A DNA stretch of 38,103 nucleotides from Sphaerisporangium album (GTDB lineage Bacteria > Actinomycetota > Actinomycetes > Streptosporangiales > Streptosporangiaceae). Where the stretch lies: NCBI RefSeq assembly GCF_003323745.1, contig NZ_QOIL01000011.1, forward strand, positions 272,486-310,588, written 5' to 3'. The position numbers and the translations under genes are program-made. Below are positions 1 to 7,610 of this stretch, piece after piece. Numbering within the stretch: the stretch's first letter is position 1; each line of letters starts with the position of its first letter. The notes beneath the pieces were generated by a model, which was not told the origin of the DNA, ran no database searches, and was given only the letters and a program-made list of their open reading frames with translations.

Positions 1-429
1 GCCCTTGCGCGGAACGGCCTGCCCGGTGAGCTGGGGGACCTCCCAGCCGTCCTGTACGGCGGCGAGCATCTCGACGATCGCCGCCGAGCGCGGGTGGTTC
101 CGGCACACCTCGGCGAACCGGTAGGCCACCCGGCGGGCCACGGATACGGGATCCCGCACCGGCCCCCAGGCGTACAGCTTGCGTCCGGGCGCCGCGTACC
201 GTCCCGACCACCACCAGTACCCGAGCTCGCCGTGCGTCCAGACGATCAGATCCGCCCACACCGATACCAGCGCGATGCCGTTGCCGACGTTGATATCGGT
301 GGAGATCGTGAGCACGCCCAGCGCCCGTCGCAGCCGGTGCGCCGCGTCCAGGGCGGTGTCCGGCTTCGGCAGCGGATGCGGATGCGTCCTTTGATAGGGC
401 ATTTCGGAATTACGTGGGTGCGGAAGCAT
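1..429 (-). CDS. Hypothetical protein, 3' part cut by window edge
   Basis: An open frame of 143 codons runs from an ATG at 429 to the first base of the window without a stop, so the C-terminus is missing. The codons are strongly GC-biased at third positions, as in real genes here. The visible protein has a basic, proline-rich start, then a tryptophan-rich core with the run YWWWSGRYAAPGRKLY, and ends in an amphipathic stretch. No catalytic motif is recognised. It is divergent from the XRE/DUF5753 regulator at 571. In actinomycetes small hypothetical proteins often flank such regulator/DUF397 pairs, so a linked role is possible but unproven. An in-frame ATG at 402 is an alternative start. Confidence 0.6.
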   Translation of the reverse strand, partial: MLPHPRNSEMPYQRTHPHPLPKPDTALDAAHRLRRALGVLTISTDINVGNGIALVSVWADLIVWTHGELGYWWWSGRYAAPGRKLYAWGPVRDPVSVARRVAYRFAEVCRNHPRSAAIVEMLAAVQDGWEVPQLTGQAVPRKG

Positions 430-570
430 GGCCTGAACCGACTTTCGGTGATTTCCTTTTTGGCCTTCCCTAGACTGCCCCCATCAATTACTGTCCGTAA
501 GGCAACGATCACCACGAGCACTCGATGCTTGCTGTTTGCCCTTGGTTGGGCTGAGGTGGAGGAAGCGGCT

Positions 571-1392
571 ATGCCTCGCAATAGCGAACTGAACCCCGAA
601 TCGTCCCCAGCCGCGCGTTTCGGCTATGAAGTGCGCAAACGCCGGAACCAGGTGCACATCAGCCAGGAGGAACTAGGAAGAAGGATCGGTTACACCGGGG
701 CCATGGTGAGCATGGTCGAGATAGGCAAGCGCCTGCCCAGCGCCGACTTCGCCCGGAAATGCGATGAGGTCCTGGAACTGGACGGCGCGATGCTCCGCGT
801 ATGGGAAATGTGCAGGTCGGACGGCGCGCAGCAATGGTTCCTTCCATGGCTGGAGATCGAGCAGACCGCCACAACGCTGCACACGTGGGAACACTCGCTC
901 GTACCGGGGCTGCTCCAAAGCCCCGACTACGCCAAGGCGCTGTTTCTCGGTGTGCCTGGCATGCACCGCGCCATGATCGACAACGCGGTAACGTCCAGGA
1001 TCGAACGACAGGCCATCTTCGACCGCGAGCGCCCCCCTATGATGTGGGCCGTACTCGACGAGGTCGTTCTCATGCGGCCCGTGGGAGGTCCGGCCGTCAT
1101 GCAGGGGCAGCTCCAGCACCTCTTGACCATCGCCGACCATCCGTATATCACACTCCAGATAGTCCCCCTCGGCGTCGGTTGTACGGCAGGATTGGGAGGA
1201 GCGTTCGTCCTGGCTCATGCCCATGGGCATGATTTGGGCTATCTCGAAACGACATACAACGGCGTGGTCACCGCCGTCCCGGAGAACGTCAAGCAACTCC
1301 AGATTCGCTACGACGCGATACGGGCTCACGCGCTCCCGCACGACGCCTCACATAATCTGATCAAGGAATGGGTGCAGAAATGGATGACGTGA
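571..1392 (+). CDS. XRE-family helix-turn-helix regulator with DUF5753 domain
   Basis: This 273-aa protein is a typical actinomycete DNA-binding regulator. Residues about 15-70 form an XRE helix-turn-helix (SQEELGRRIGYTGAMVSMVE), and residues about 95-265 match the DUF5753 domain that follows it in this family. The frame is open back to 94, but the ATG at 571 is chosen because GGAGGAAG lies at 558-565 with good spacing and the N-terminus then begins just before the helix-turn-helix. The DUF397 gene starts before this one ends, so the two are translationally coupled. Such pairs belong to large paralogous families in Streptomyces and relatives. Some (for example bldB-, whiJ- and abaA-type loci) affect development or antibiotic production, but the target of this copy is unknown. 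Confidence 0.9.
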   Translation: MPRNSELNPESSPAARFGYEVRKRRNQVHISQEELGRRIGYTGAMVSMVEIGKRLPSADFARKCDEVLELDGAMLRVWEMCRSDGAQQWFLPWLEIEQTATTLHTWEHSLVPGLLQSPDYAKALFLGVPGMHRAMIDNAVTSRIERQAIFDRERPPMMWAVLDEVVLMRPVGGPAVMQGQLQHLLTIADHPYITLQIVPLGVGCTAGLGGAFVLAHAHGHDLGYLETTYNGVVTAVPENVKQLQIRYDAIRAHALPHDASHNLIKEWVQKWMT

Positions 1393-1592
1393 ACAATGTG
1401 ACGTGGGTCAAGTCCTCCTACAGCGCCGACCACGGCGGCAACTGCGTCGAGCTCGCCGTGTTATCCGGCAGCGGGATGGCGGTCCGTGACAGCAAGCGCC
1501 CGCATGGCCCGGTGCTACGCCTCTCGGCTGCCGAGTGGGACGTCTTCCGCCAGGGCGTCAAAACCGGCGCCTTCGATGACATGACCGCCTGA
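1380..1592 (+). CDS. DUF397 small protein
   Basis: This protein of about 70 aa carries the DUF397 signature: a WVKSSYS motif near the N-terminus, then NCVELA, then AVRDSK, and a C-terminal WDVF segment. The start is either ATG 1380 or the in-frame ATG 1368; both overlap the end of the regulator gene. DUF397 proteins are almost always encoded beside an XRE/DUF5753 regulator, and some have been proposed to act as its partner or antagonist. An intrinsic-type hairpin follows the gene, so the pair probably forms a complete two-gene transcription unit. Confidence 0.9.
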   Translation: MDDVNNVTWVKSSYSADHGGNCVELAVLSGSGMAVRDSKRPHGPVLRLSAAEWDVFRQGVKTGAFDDMTA

Positions 1593-1605
1593 GCCGGCGG
1601 CAGAC

Positions 1606-1637
1606 GAAGGGCCCACACCCCCCGGTGCGGGCCCTTC
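1606..1637. terminator. Hairpin terminator between convergent genes
   Basis: Arms GAAGGGCCCACACC and GGTGCGGGCCCTTC pair over 14 bp with one mismatch and a 4-nt loop. The hairpin sits 13 nt after the DUF397 stop and 42 nt before the stop of the converging membrane-protein gene, so it may serve both directions. There is no clear U-tract. Confidence 0.7.
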
Positions 1638-1679
1638 ATGGCGGAGTGAGCCCCAACGAGGCCGCGGCTCGCGTGGTCG

Positions 1680-2666
1680 TCACCAGATCAGGCCGAAAGC
1701 GCGCATCGCCCGCGCATAGTGCGCGGACAGCTCGGCGTCGATGACGTCCGACGCGGCCGGCGTGAGCAGGCTTCCGTCATCGGAGCCGGTGGAGGCCTCT
1801 TCGCCGAGATCACCCTCACGGGCCGGCATGGACGCGCGGATCTCCGCTACGGTCGCCCCCCGCAGTACCGCCGCCTGCAGGGGCGCCACGAAACGCCTGC
1901 CGTCCATCAACTCGTCCAGCCACGCCATCTCGGCATCCGTGACGACCCCGTGAACAGGCGCTGCGGGCCTTCGCCGCGATCCCGGGCCGTCGGGCATACG
2001 GGTGAGCCCCAGAAGTGCCCGTTCCATCAGCAGCGCCGGCCAGCCCAGCACCTTGCCTAGCACCTGGCCCAGTGTCCCGGCGGCTTCGTAACCGCCGCGC
2101 GGCGCGGCCGAACCGAGGACGGTCGCCATGTAGATGTGCGTCTCCGCCCGCCGGGCCAGCGGCTTACCGCTCATCAGGGACTCGCGCCACTGCGCCAGCG
2201 TCCACAGCGCTCCGCTGACCATCAGGTTGTCGTCGCTCCTGTCGGCGTACGTCCGGGTCAGCAGCACCACGCGCCGCCTCGCGGACAGCACCAGCCACAC
2301 GGGCAGCCCGATGACCAGGACAGGTCGTCGGCGCCAGCCCACGCGGACGTACTCGCCGGTGATCGTAAGATCCCTGACCGCCACCGCCTCCGGCGGCAGC
2401 ACCCCCATGGCTTCGGCCACGCGCCGCGCGACCCCGTACAGCTCGGGCGCCGACGAACGCGCCACCAGTTCGGCGTCGCCACCCAGCCGCCTCGGCCGCG
2501 GGAACAGAAGCCCCCCGATCGCGACGAGCAGTCCCCCCAGCAGCCAGGCGACCACGAAATCGGAGTTGCCGTAGACGATCCAGACCCCCGACACGATCAG
2601 CACCAGAGTGAACCCGTGCACCAGCAACGAAAGAACCAGGGCGGCGATCTTCTTCGTGACGCTCAT
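1680..2666 (-). CDS. Membrane protein resembling an M48 peptidase without HExxH
   Basis: This 328-aa protein has two N-terminal membrane segments (about residues 7-32 and 35-55), followed by a cytosolic region. The layout from residue 74 (PELYGVARRVAEAMGV) onward resembles actinobacterial M48-type metallopeptidases: a cofactor-like strand, then the helix that normally holds HExxH and a downstream acidic residue. At that place (about residues 134-147) the protein reads LLTRTYADRSDDN, so both histidines and the glutamate are absent. It is therefore probably a catalytically dead relative. The similarity is judged by eye. The C-terminal third is variable and acidic. The ATG at 2666 has a GGAGAGG-like site upstream. 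Confidence 0.6.
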   Translation of the reverse strand: MSVTKKIAALVLSLLVHGFTLVLIVSGVWIVYGNSDFVVAWLLGGLLVAIGGLLFPRPRRLGGDAELVARSSAPELYGVARRVAEAMGVLPPEAVAVRDLTITGEYVRVGWRRRPVLVIGLPVWLVLSARRRVVLLTRTYADRSDDNLMVSGALWTLAQWRESLMSGKPLARRAETHIYMATVLGSAAPRGGYEAAGTLGQVLGKVLGWPALLMERALLGLTRMPDGPGSRRRPAAPVHGVVTDAEMAWLDELMDGRRFVAPLQAAVLRGATVAEIRASMPAREGDLGEEASTGSDDGSLLTPAASDVIDAELSAHYARAMRAFGLIW

Positions 2667-2847
2667 GTGAGTGATCCTCTCCTCACATCAGGAAGGTCGG
2701 GGCCACCGGCCCGAATCGCATGGGCGGATCCGATCGGGACGGCCGGCCAAGGTACCGATCGTCGGTGCGGCATGGTTCGGCAAAGGAAGGGGCTGGCCTC
2801 GTCGGAGTGTCGAGGGATGGTCGACCGGTGTCAGTAGCTTGGCTGGT

Positions 2848-3999
2848 GTGGACAGAACCCCGCGGGGGCCGGGTTCCGGGCACGTGTCGTGGCTGTTCGG
2901 CTCCGCCGGACGGTGGCGAGGGGCGCGTTGGCCTGCCCTGATCTTGGGGGCCTTCGCCGCCGGTGAGCTCGCCGAGCCGGTGATCCCCGCCGCCCATCTT
3001 CTCACCCCGCTGCTGATCGGCCTGATCCTCGCGGTGGCGGGCCTCATCGCGCACCACGTTCCCGCCGGGCTCAACTCCGCCTGCCAGGCGGCGCTCGGCG
3101 TCCTGATGGGCAGCTATCTCAATCCGGCGAGCCTGCACCAGGCCGCCGGGGCCGTACTTCCGCTGGTCCTGGTCACCGGGGCCACCATCCTGCTCAGCCT
3201 GGGCGCCGCCGCCGTCCTGGCGCGGATGGGCCACATCGACCGGGCGAGCGCCACACTCGGCATGGTGGCGGGAGGTTCGGCGGCCGTCGTCTCCACCGCC
3301 CGCGACCTGGACGCCGACAGCCGCGTGGTCGCCTTCCTGCAGTACCTGCGCGTCGTGCTGGTCGCCGCGACCGCCCCCATCCTGGTGAACTGGCTGCTCA
3401 CCTCCCACGCGGGGGCCATGGGCGCCCTGCCGGACACCGACGGCGAGCTCGGCCCGGTCGTCACCAACGCCCACCAGATCGTCGGGCTGGTCCTGCTGGC
3501 CGCCGTCGCGGTCGCCGGCGTCCTGGCCGGCCGCGCCGTACGCCTGCCGAGCCCCGCGCTGCTCGGCCCGATGCTGCTGACCGCCGCCCTCACCGTCAGC
3601 GGCACCCTGGGAGGCTTCGCGCCGACCGGCTCCCTGCGCACGGTCCTGTTCACGATCGTCGGCCTCGACATCGGCCTGCGCTTCACCCGGTCGTCCCTGG
3701 CACGCGTGGGCCGCCTGCTGCCGCTCGCCGCCGGCTGCACGGTCGCGATCAGCGTCGCCTGCGGCGCTCTGGCGTGGCTTCTGTCCACGGTGGAGCGCAT
3801 CCCCTTCGCCGACGCCTACCTCGCCACCACCCCCGGCGGCATCAACGCCGTCCTCGCCACGGCCGTCGCCACCCACGCCGACGTCTCGCTCATCTCCAGC
3901 GTGCAGAGCCTGCGCCTGTTCGCCATGGTCCTCATGGCCCCCCTGGTCATCCGCCTCTCCGGCCTCGCCCTGCTCCACTCACACCGATCGCGCTGGTAG
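2848..3999 (+). CDS. AbrB-family (COG3180) polytopic membrane protein
   Basis: This protein of about 383 aa has roughly ten hydrophobic helices arranged as two similar halves, the pattern of the AbrB/AbrB_dup family (PF05145, named after an E. coli putative regulator). The conserved TTPGGINAVLATA segment near the end of the second half is characteristic. Family members are likely transporters; their substrate is not established. The frame stays open back to 2671, but the stretch before 2848 does not look coding. GTG 2848 lies 7 nt after a TAGCTT -10-like element at 2835-2840, which fits leaderless transcription; GTG 2830 is an alternative. It is divergent from the M48-like gene. Confidence 0.8.
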   Translation: MDRTPRGPGSGHVSWLFGSAGRWRGARWPALILGAFAAGELAEPVIPAAHLLTPLLIGLILAVAGLIAHHVPAGLNSACQAALGVLMGSYLNPASLHQAAGAVLPLVLVTGATILLSLGAAAVLARMGHIDRASATLGMVAGGSAAVVSTARDLDADSRVVAFLQYLRVVLVAATAPILVNWLLTSHAGAMGALPDTDGELGPVVTNAHQIVGLVLLAAVAVAGVLAGRAVRLPSPALLGPMLLTAALTVSGTLGGFAPTGSLRTVLFTIVGLDIGLRFTRSSLARVGRLLPLAAGCTVAISVACGALAWLLSTVERIPFADAYLATTPGGINAVLATAVATHADVSLISSVQSLRLFAMVLMAPLVIRLSGLALLHSHRSRW

Positions 4000-4143
4000 A
4001 TCGCGTCGGTCCCGCCGCCCGCCCGGATCGCCGGCCCGTGACCGGCTGGCGTTCCCGCAGCGGGGGCGCGAGGCGTTCTCCGCACGCCTTTCGACCTCTA
4101 CACGGAAAACTATTGCCGTCGACAGCGTTGCCGAGGCCGCGTG

Positions 4144-4233
4144 AAATGGGACTGGGACGACCTCGGCCCCGAAGGCGCGCGATGGCAGCAGAGCTTCTCC
4201 TACGACGACGGCATGACCTGGACGCTGAAGTCA
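4144..4233 (+). pseudogene. Remnant of a DUF1579-like gene 3' end
   Basis: About 30 codons read WDWDDLGPEGARWQQSFSYD and then DDGMTWTL. This resembles the end of small beta-barrel proteins in which an S-x-DGG-x-TW pattern closes the domain. There is no matching upstream domain, and the frame then runs into non-coding-looking sequence. The family assignment is by eye and tentative. Confidence 0.3.
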
Positions 4234-4478
4234 TCGATGGGAGCCCAATCTTCGTCGGTGGGAGGGAGGTCCGAGCCCCACGGCGACCGCGGAGTGGCTC
4301 CGGAAGAGCCCCTTCGCGCGCATCGTGGGCGCGGCGCGTCGCCACGCCTGCTCGAACTCGACCGAACGGCGCACCGTTGTGCGGGCACGTCACACCGTTT
4401 TCTGGCTTGCGCATCGATGTCTTCGTCACCGGACCCCGCCGTGGATGGGGCGGAGCGGAGAATTTTCTGGAAAGCGGG

Positions 4479-4646
4479 TCAGGACGGGGATTCCAGGAGG
4501 CGGCTGCGGAAGGTTCCGAGGTCGTCCGCGGTGAGGCCGGCGGCGCGCAGGTACGCCTCGGCGTCGAAGCCGTCCAATGTGGCGAGGACGGCGGCGCGGG
4601 CGGTGGTGTGCTTGCGGGCGAGAATGTCGTCGATCTCCTGGGTCTG
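4479..4646 (-). pseudogene. C-terminal gene fragment
   Basis: The last 55 or so codons of this minus-strand frame look coding: an alpha-helical, alanine-rich segment with EIDDILARKHTTARAAVLA and a second helix pair ending LLESPS before the stop. Upstream the frame turns arginine-rich and loses coding character, and no start is supported. It appears to be the truncated 3' end of an unidentified gene. Confidence 0.35.
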
Positions 4647-4930
4647 CGCACATTGAAACAGCCATCCCACGCACGACACCGATCGCCGACCATCCGCTCC
4701 CCTGACCGCACGCGCCGAGTACGAGCACCGCCCGGACGGCTCACGGCGATGATCGACGGCGAACACCGGAAGAACCCTCGTGTCCCTTCGGACGCGCCTC
4801 ACACCGTGATTGTTCGCCGAACACATGGTGGTACCGGCATTCCGGCGTGGCCCCGTCCGAGCCGCCCTCGCGCTCGCGGGGTCGCCAGGTTACACTTATT
4901 GCAGATATCGATCGGACCGCTGGAGCGATC

Positions 4931-5383
4931 ATGCCTCGCACGAGTGTCCTCAGCAGTGCCCTCCGTGTCGAAGCGGACGACGCTGATCGAAAGCTGCTCG
5001 CCGACCTGGAGGTCGCCGCCGCCACCCGACACTTCCAGCTGGTGCTGCGTGGGCCCGATGGGCGGGACATCGTGCTGCCGGAGCCACTGGTGGCCCTCAT
5101 CATGGCTGCCGCCCATGATCTGGCGAAAGGTAACGCGGTCTTCGCACTGCCGGTCGAATCCCGTCTCACCCCGAGCGAGGTCGCCAAGCTACTGGGGTTG
5201 TCACGGCCCTTCGTGAGCCGATTGCTGGACGAAGGGGAGATTCCTTCGCAGCACCTCCCCGAGAGCAGGCATCGCGTGGTTCGCCTGGCAGATGTCCTGG
5301 AGTTCCAGGCTCGGCGAGAGCGTCGTGCCGAGGGCCGCCGCAGGATCATGGAGATCGCCGAGGAGACAGATCTTCCCTACTAG
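4931..5383 (+). CDS. Excisionase-type HTH antitoxin (partner of PIN toxin)
   Basis: This 150-aa protein has a central helix-turn-helix of the excisionase/MerR-like type (LTPSEVAKLLGLSRPFVSRL, about residues 77-96), followed by a conserved basic tail. It resembles actinobacterial antitoxins encoded directly before PIN-domain toxins. ATG 4931 is chosen over the upstream GTG because a GGAG site lies at 4922-4925 and the protein then begins at the conserved domain. Its stop codon TAG is part of the CTAG sequence duplicated by the adjoining insertion element. Removing that element puts the PIN gene only 21 nt downstream, so the two were one operon. Auto-repression of its own promoter is expected for the class but not shown. 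The gene itself is intact. Confidence 0.75.
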   Translation: MPRTSVLSSALRVEADDADRKLLADLEVAAATRHFQLVLRGPDGRDIVLPEPLVALIMAAAHDLAKGNAVFALPVESRLTPSEVAKLLGLSRPFVSRLLDEGEIPSQHLPESRHRVVRLADVLEFQARRERRAEGRRRIMEIAEETDLPY

Positions 5384-5396
5384 GGCGTGTCTTCAA
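5384..5396 (+). repeat. Left terminal inverted repeat of the IS element
   Basis: GGCGTGTCTTCAA matches the right end (7222-7234) in inverse orientation at all 13 positions. The outer flank is CTAG. Confidence 0.8.
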
Positions 5397-5434
5397 AGTC
5401 CCGTCTGCCCGGCGCTGTGTGGTGCGCACGCTCC

Positions 5435-6199
5435 CTAGGGCATTCCGGGAGGGACGGGCTCCGCGGTACCGCGCCGCGCCACGAACACGAACTCCCTGCC
5501 CGGCCGGTCGGGTGCGTCGCGTACGTCCTCGACGACGAAGCCGTGGTCGTGCAAGTCCCGCTCGATCTCCGTACGTTCGCGGAAGCGAAGTGTCGATTCC
5601 GAGGTCAGTACGTCCCCGTCCGCAGCGAACACGTGCGTACCCCGGAAGCTCACCAGCGGCAGGCTCACGTCCGTCAGCTCGGCCCAGGTCTCGACGTGGC
5701 CGACGCCCGGGATGTCCGTCATGCGGTACGTGGTCTCGCGCGTCCACTCCGCCCACTCCTCCCACACGCGCTGCGCCGGATCGCGCGTCTCGAAGACAAG
5801 CCGCCCGCCGGGCCGCAGCGCCTTGTAAGCGCCGCGCAGCGTCGTACGCCATGCCTGCGGATCGGCGATTGCCTGGGCGACGTTCCCGGTCATCGTCACC
5901 AGGTCGATCTGCATGGGCGGCAGGTCCCCCGCGTCGCCGTCGAGCCAGCGCACCTGCTCCGCGCCCGGCTTGCCACGCGCGACGTCGACGGACGCCCGCG
6001 CGGGATCGATCCCGGTGACCGTGATCCCGCGCTCGGCGAGCAGCAGCGCGAACACGCCAGTACCGCACCCGATGTCCAGCACGGACCGCGCGCCGAACTC
6101 CTCCGCCATCGCGAGATACGCGTCGAGATCGCTGCGGTCCGGATCGAGTGGGTCGTAGATGGCGGCGAGGCGCGGATGCCCGAAAGTTGCGTCAACCAT
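5435..6199 (-). CDS. Class I SAM-dependent methyltransferase (IS passenger)
   Basis: This 254-aa protein has a Rossmann-type methyltransferase fold. Motif I is VLDIGCGTGVFALLL (about residues 41-55), followed by an acidic residue after the second strand (TGIDPA), and later a GGRLVFETRD strand typical of small-molecule methyltransferases. The substrate cannot be told from sequence. The ATG at 6199 begins MVDATFGHPRLAAIYD, a common N-terminus of this actinobacterial family. It lies wholly inside the inverted repeats of the IS5-type element, on the same strand as the transposase and downstream of it. Its stop lies about 40 bp from the left repeat. It is the only non-transposition gene in the element. 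Confidence 0.85.
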   Translation of the reverse strand: MVDATFGHPRLAAIYDPLDPDRSDLDAYLAMAEEFGARSVLDIGCGTGVFALLLAERGITVTGIDPARASVDVARGKPGAEQVRWLDGDAGDLPPMQIDLVTMTGNVAQAIADPQAWRTTLRGAYKALRPGGRLVFETRDPAQRVWEEWAEWTRETTYRMTDIPGVGHVETWAELTDVSLPLVSFRGTHVFAADGDVLTSESTLRFRERTEIERDLHDHGFVVEDVRDAPDRPGREFVFVARRGTAEPVPPGMP

Positions 6200-6345
6200 G
6201 GAGGCGAACGTATGTGGCCCCGAGCGCGCGCGGCCACTGCTTTTCGGGTTACGGCGCCAAGCGGGCGCGGCGAAGTGCGCCGCTGATCCCGGCGCCCCTA
6301 TCGGGCACGGCCGTACCGAAGCGAACCTCGGCCAGGCCGCTGAAG

Positions 6346-6358
6346 GAGTTGTCTTCAA
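6346..6358 (+). repeat. Degraded internal copy of the IS left end
   Basis: GAGTTGTCTTCAA differs from the terminal repeat GGCGTGTCTTCAA only in its outermost four bases. It overlaps the transposase stop codon, just where the left end of a simple IS5-type element would be. Confidence 0.55.
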
Positions 6359-7208
6359 TGTCGCGCCCACATCAGGAGCGAGGCGAGGGTGACGGCTGCT
6401 TGGTAGGACTCGGCGGTCTTGTCGTAGCGGGTCGCGATGCCACGCCACTGCTTGAGGCGGTTGAAGCACCGTTCCACGACGTTGCGCTGCTTGTAGAGCT
6501 GCTTGTCGAAGCGGGGCGGGCGTCCGCCTCGGCTGCCGCGGCGGGCCCGGTTGCGCTTCTGGTCGGCCCGCTCGGGAATGGTGTGGGCGATGCCGCGCCG
6601 CCGCAGCCAGGTGCGTATCGCGCGGGAGCTGTAGCCCTTGTCGCCCAGCACATGAGCGGGCCGCAGCCGGGGCCGTCCCGGCCCGAGGCGGGGCACCCGG
6701 ATCGCCTCCATCACGGCGGTGAACTGCGTGCAGTCGTTCGTGTTGCCGCCCGTCAGCACGAAGCCGAGCGGGCGCCCCAGGGCATCGCAGGCCAGGTGGA
6801 TCTTGCTGGTCAGGCCGCCCCGGGAGCGTCCGAGTGCGGGGATGCGGAGCCCCCCTTTCGGGCTCCGACGGCATGCTGGTGGGCGCGTACGACGGTGGAG
6901 TCGACCGACACCAGCCAGTCGATCTCGCCCGCCGCGTCCGCCCGGGCCTGGGCGGCCCGGAGCATCCGCTCGAAGGTGCCGTCCAGGGCCCACCGGCGAA
7001 AGCGGGTGTGCAGCGTGTGCCAGGAGCCGTACCGCTCCGGCACGTCCCGCCAGGCCGTGCCCGTCCGGAACTTCCACACGATCCCGTTGAGCACGGTTCG
7101 GTCGTCCAGCCGCTTCCGTCCGCGCAAGGACTGGGGCAGCAACGGACGGAGGAACTCCCACTCCGCATCGGACAGTTCATGGCGACGTATCAGCCGACCG
7201 TGATCCAC
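6355..7208 (-). CDS. IS5-family transposase, two frames joined by -1 frameshift
   Basis: The first frame (ATG 7208 to stop at 6810, 132 aa) holds the N-terminal DUF4096-type domain and the first catalytic aspartate in SVDSTVVRAHQH. The second frame, ending at 6355, holds the rest of the DDE domain: GGNTND, then VLGDKGY, then the glutamate motif NVVERCFNRLKQW. The second frame lies -1 to the first, and a shifty heptamer A-AAG-GGG is present on the minus strand at 6858-6852, inside the overlap. This is the usual way IS5/IS427-type elements make a fused protein of about 284 aa. The sequence looks intact, so the element may still be active. The stop codon TGA falls in the degraded internal left-end copy. 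Confidence 0.85.
6852..6858 (-). promoter_or_regulatory. Slippery heptamer for programmed -1 frameshift
   Basis: Read on the minus strand, frame 0 is CGA AAG GGG GGC and the -1 frame is CCG AAA GGG GGG. The A AAG GGG heptamer allows both tRNAs to re-pair after slipping back one base. Confidence 0.6.
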
Positions 7209-7221
7209 TACTCAAGGTCAA

Positions 7222-7234
7222 TTGAAGACACGCC
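7222..7234 (-). repeat. Right terminal inverted repeat of the IS element
   Basis: TTGAAGACACGCC is the exact complement of the left end and is followed by the second CTAG target copy at 7235-7238. The transposase start codon lies 13 bp inside it. Confidence 0.8.
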
Positions 7235-7259
7235 CTAGTCCCCCGAAGGGCGTTCGCCG

Positions 7260-7490
7260 ATGGCGCGGGTTTTCGTCGACACCAACGTCCTGTTTCCGTT
7301 CTCGCTGATGGATCTGATGCTGGCCCTCACCGAGGACGCTGTGCACACGATGATCTGGAGCGACCACCTGCTGGACGAGTGGGAGCGTGTCATCGTGCGT
7401 GAGCAGCGCCGGTCGGCATCGGCGGCGGCGCGCATCAGCGCAGTGATCCGCGAGGTCTTCGCCGACTCACGTGTCTCCGAGGACGACTAC
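7260..7490 (+). pseudogene. Truncated PIN-domain toxin
   Basis: The first 77 codons encode the start of a PIN-type ribonuclease. The catalytic aspartate lies in ARVFVDTNVLFPFS near residue 7, and DEWERVI follows near residue 41. After SEDDY the frame continues into low-quality sequence instead of the second half of the domain, so the remaining acidic active-site residues are missing. The ATG lies 21 nt after the former antitoxin stop when the IS element is removed. The gene has thus lost both its 3' half and, through the insertion, its promoter. Its 3' break lies about 120 bp from the end of the siderophore operon. Family toxins cut RNA; this one should be inactive. Confidence 0.75.
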
Positions 7491-7610
7491 AAACCTCCCG
7501 GTCCTGCGTTTCCTGGCCACCGAGCGCGCCGCGGTTGTTCGGTTTCGGTGCCGCCGTCCGGACAAATCAGTGCCGAACGCTGGTGCGCCGATGTCGCCCC
7601 GGGGTCGCTC

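Larger units (their letters stand above)
4000..4930. other. Decayed, gene-poor interval
   Basis: No intact gene can be supported here. Three short stretches keep coding-like composition but no full frame: 4144-4233 (+), about 4295-4365 (+, reading TAEWLRKSPFARIVGAARR) and 4479-4646 (-). The rest has lost codon bias. The interval lies next to a transposon-split toxin-antitoxin locus, suggesting repeated insertion and deletion. Confidence 0.5.
5384..7234. mobile_element. IS5-family element with a methyltransferase passenger gene
   Basis: The 1851-bp unit is bounded by perfect 13-bp inverted repeats, GGCGTGTCTTCAA at 5384-5396 and its complement at 7222-7234. Both sides are flanked by CTAG (5380-5383 and 7235-7238). 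A 4-bp CTAG duplication fits the YTAR target preference known for IS5-type elements. Inside are a frameshifted IS5-type transposase (right part) and a SAM-dependent methyltransferase gene (left part). A degraded copy of the left end lies at 6346-6358, immediately after the transposase. The ancestral IS was therefore probably about 890 bp and the present unit is an enlarged version. The insertion separates an antitoxin gene from its toxin gene. Confidence 0.8.

Noticed and set aside
94..570. N-terminal extension of the XRE regulator
   Set aside because: The extension overlaps the divergent partial gene, lacks a ribosome site, and precedes the normal family start by 159 codons.
5384..7234. Two separate IS elements side by side
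   Set aside because: Only one transposase is present, the outermost ends match each other perfectly and have matching CTAG flanks, and the inner end is degraded. A single enlarged element explains this better.
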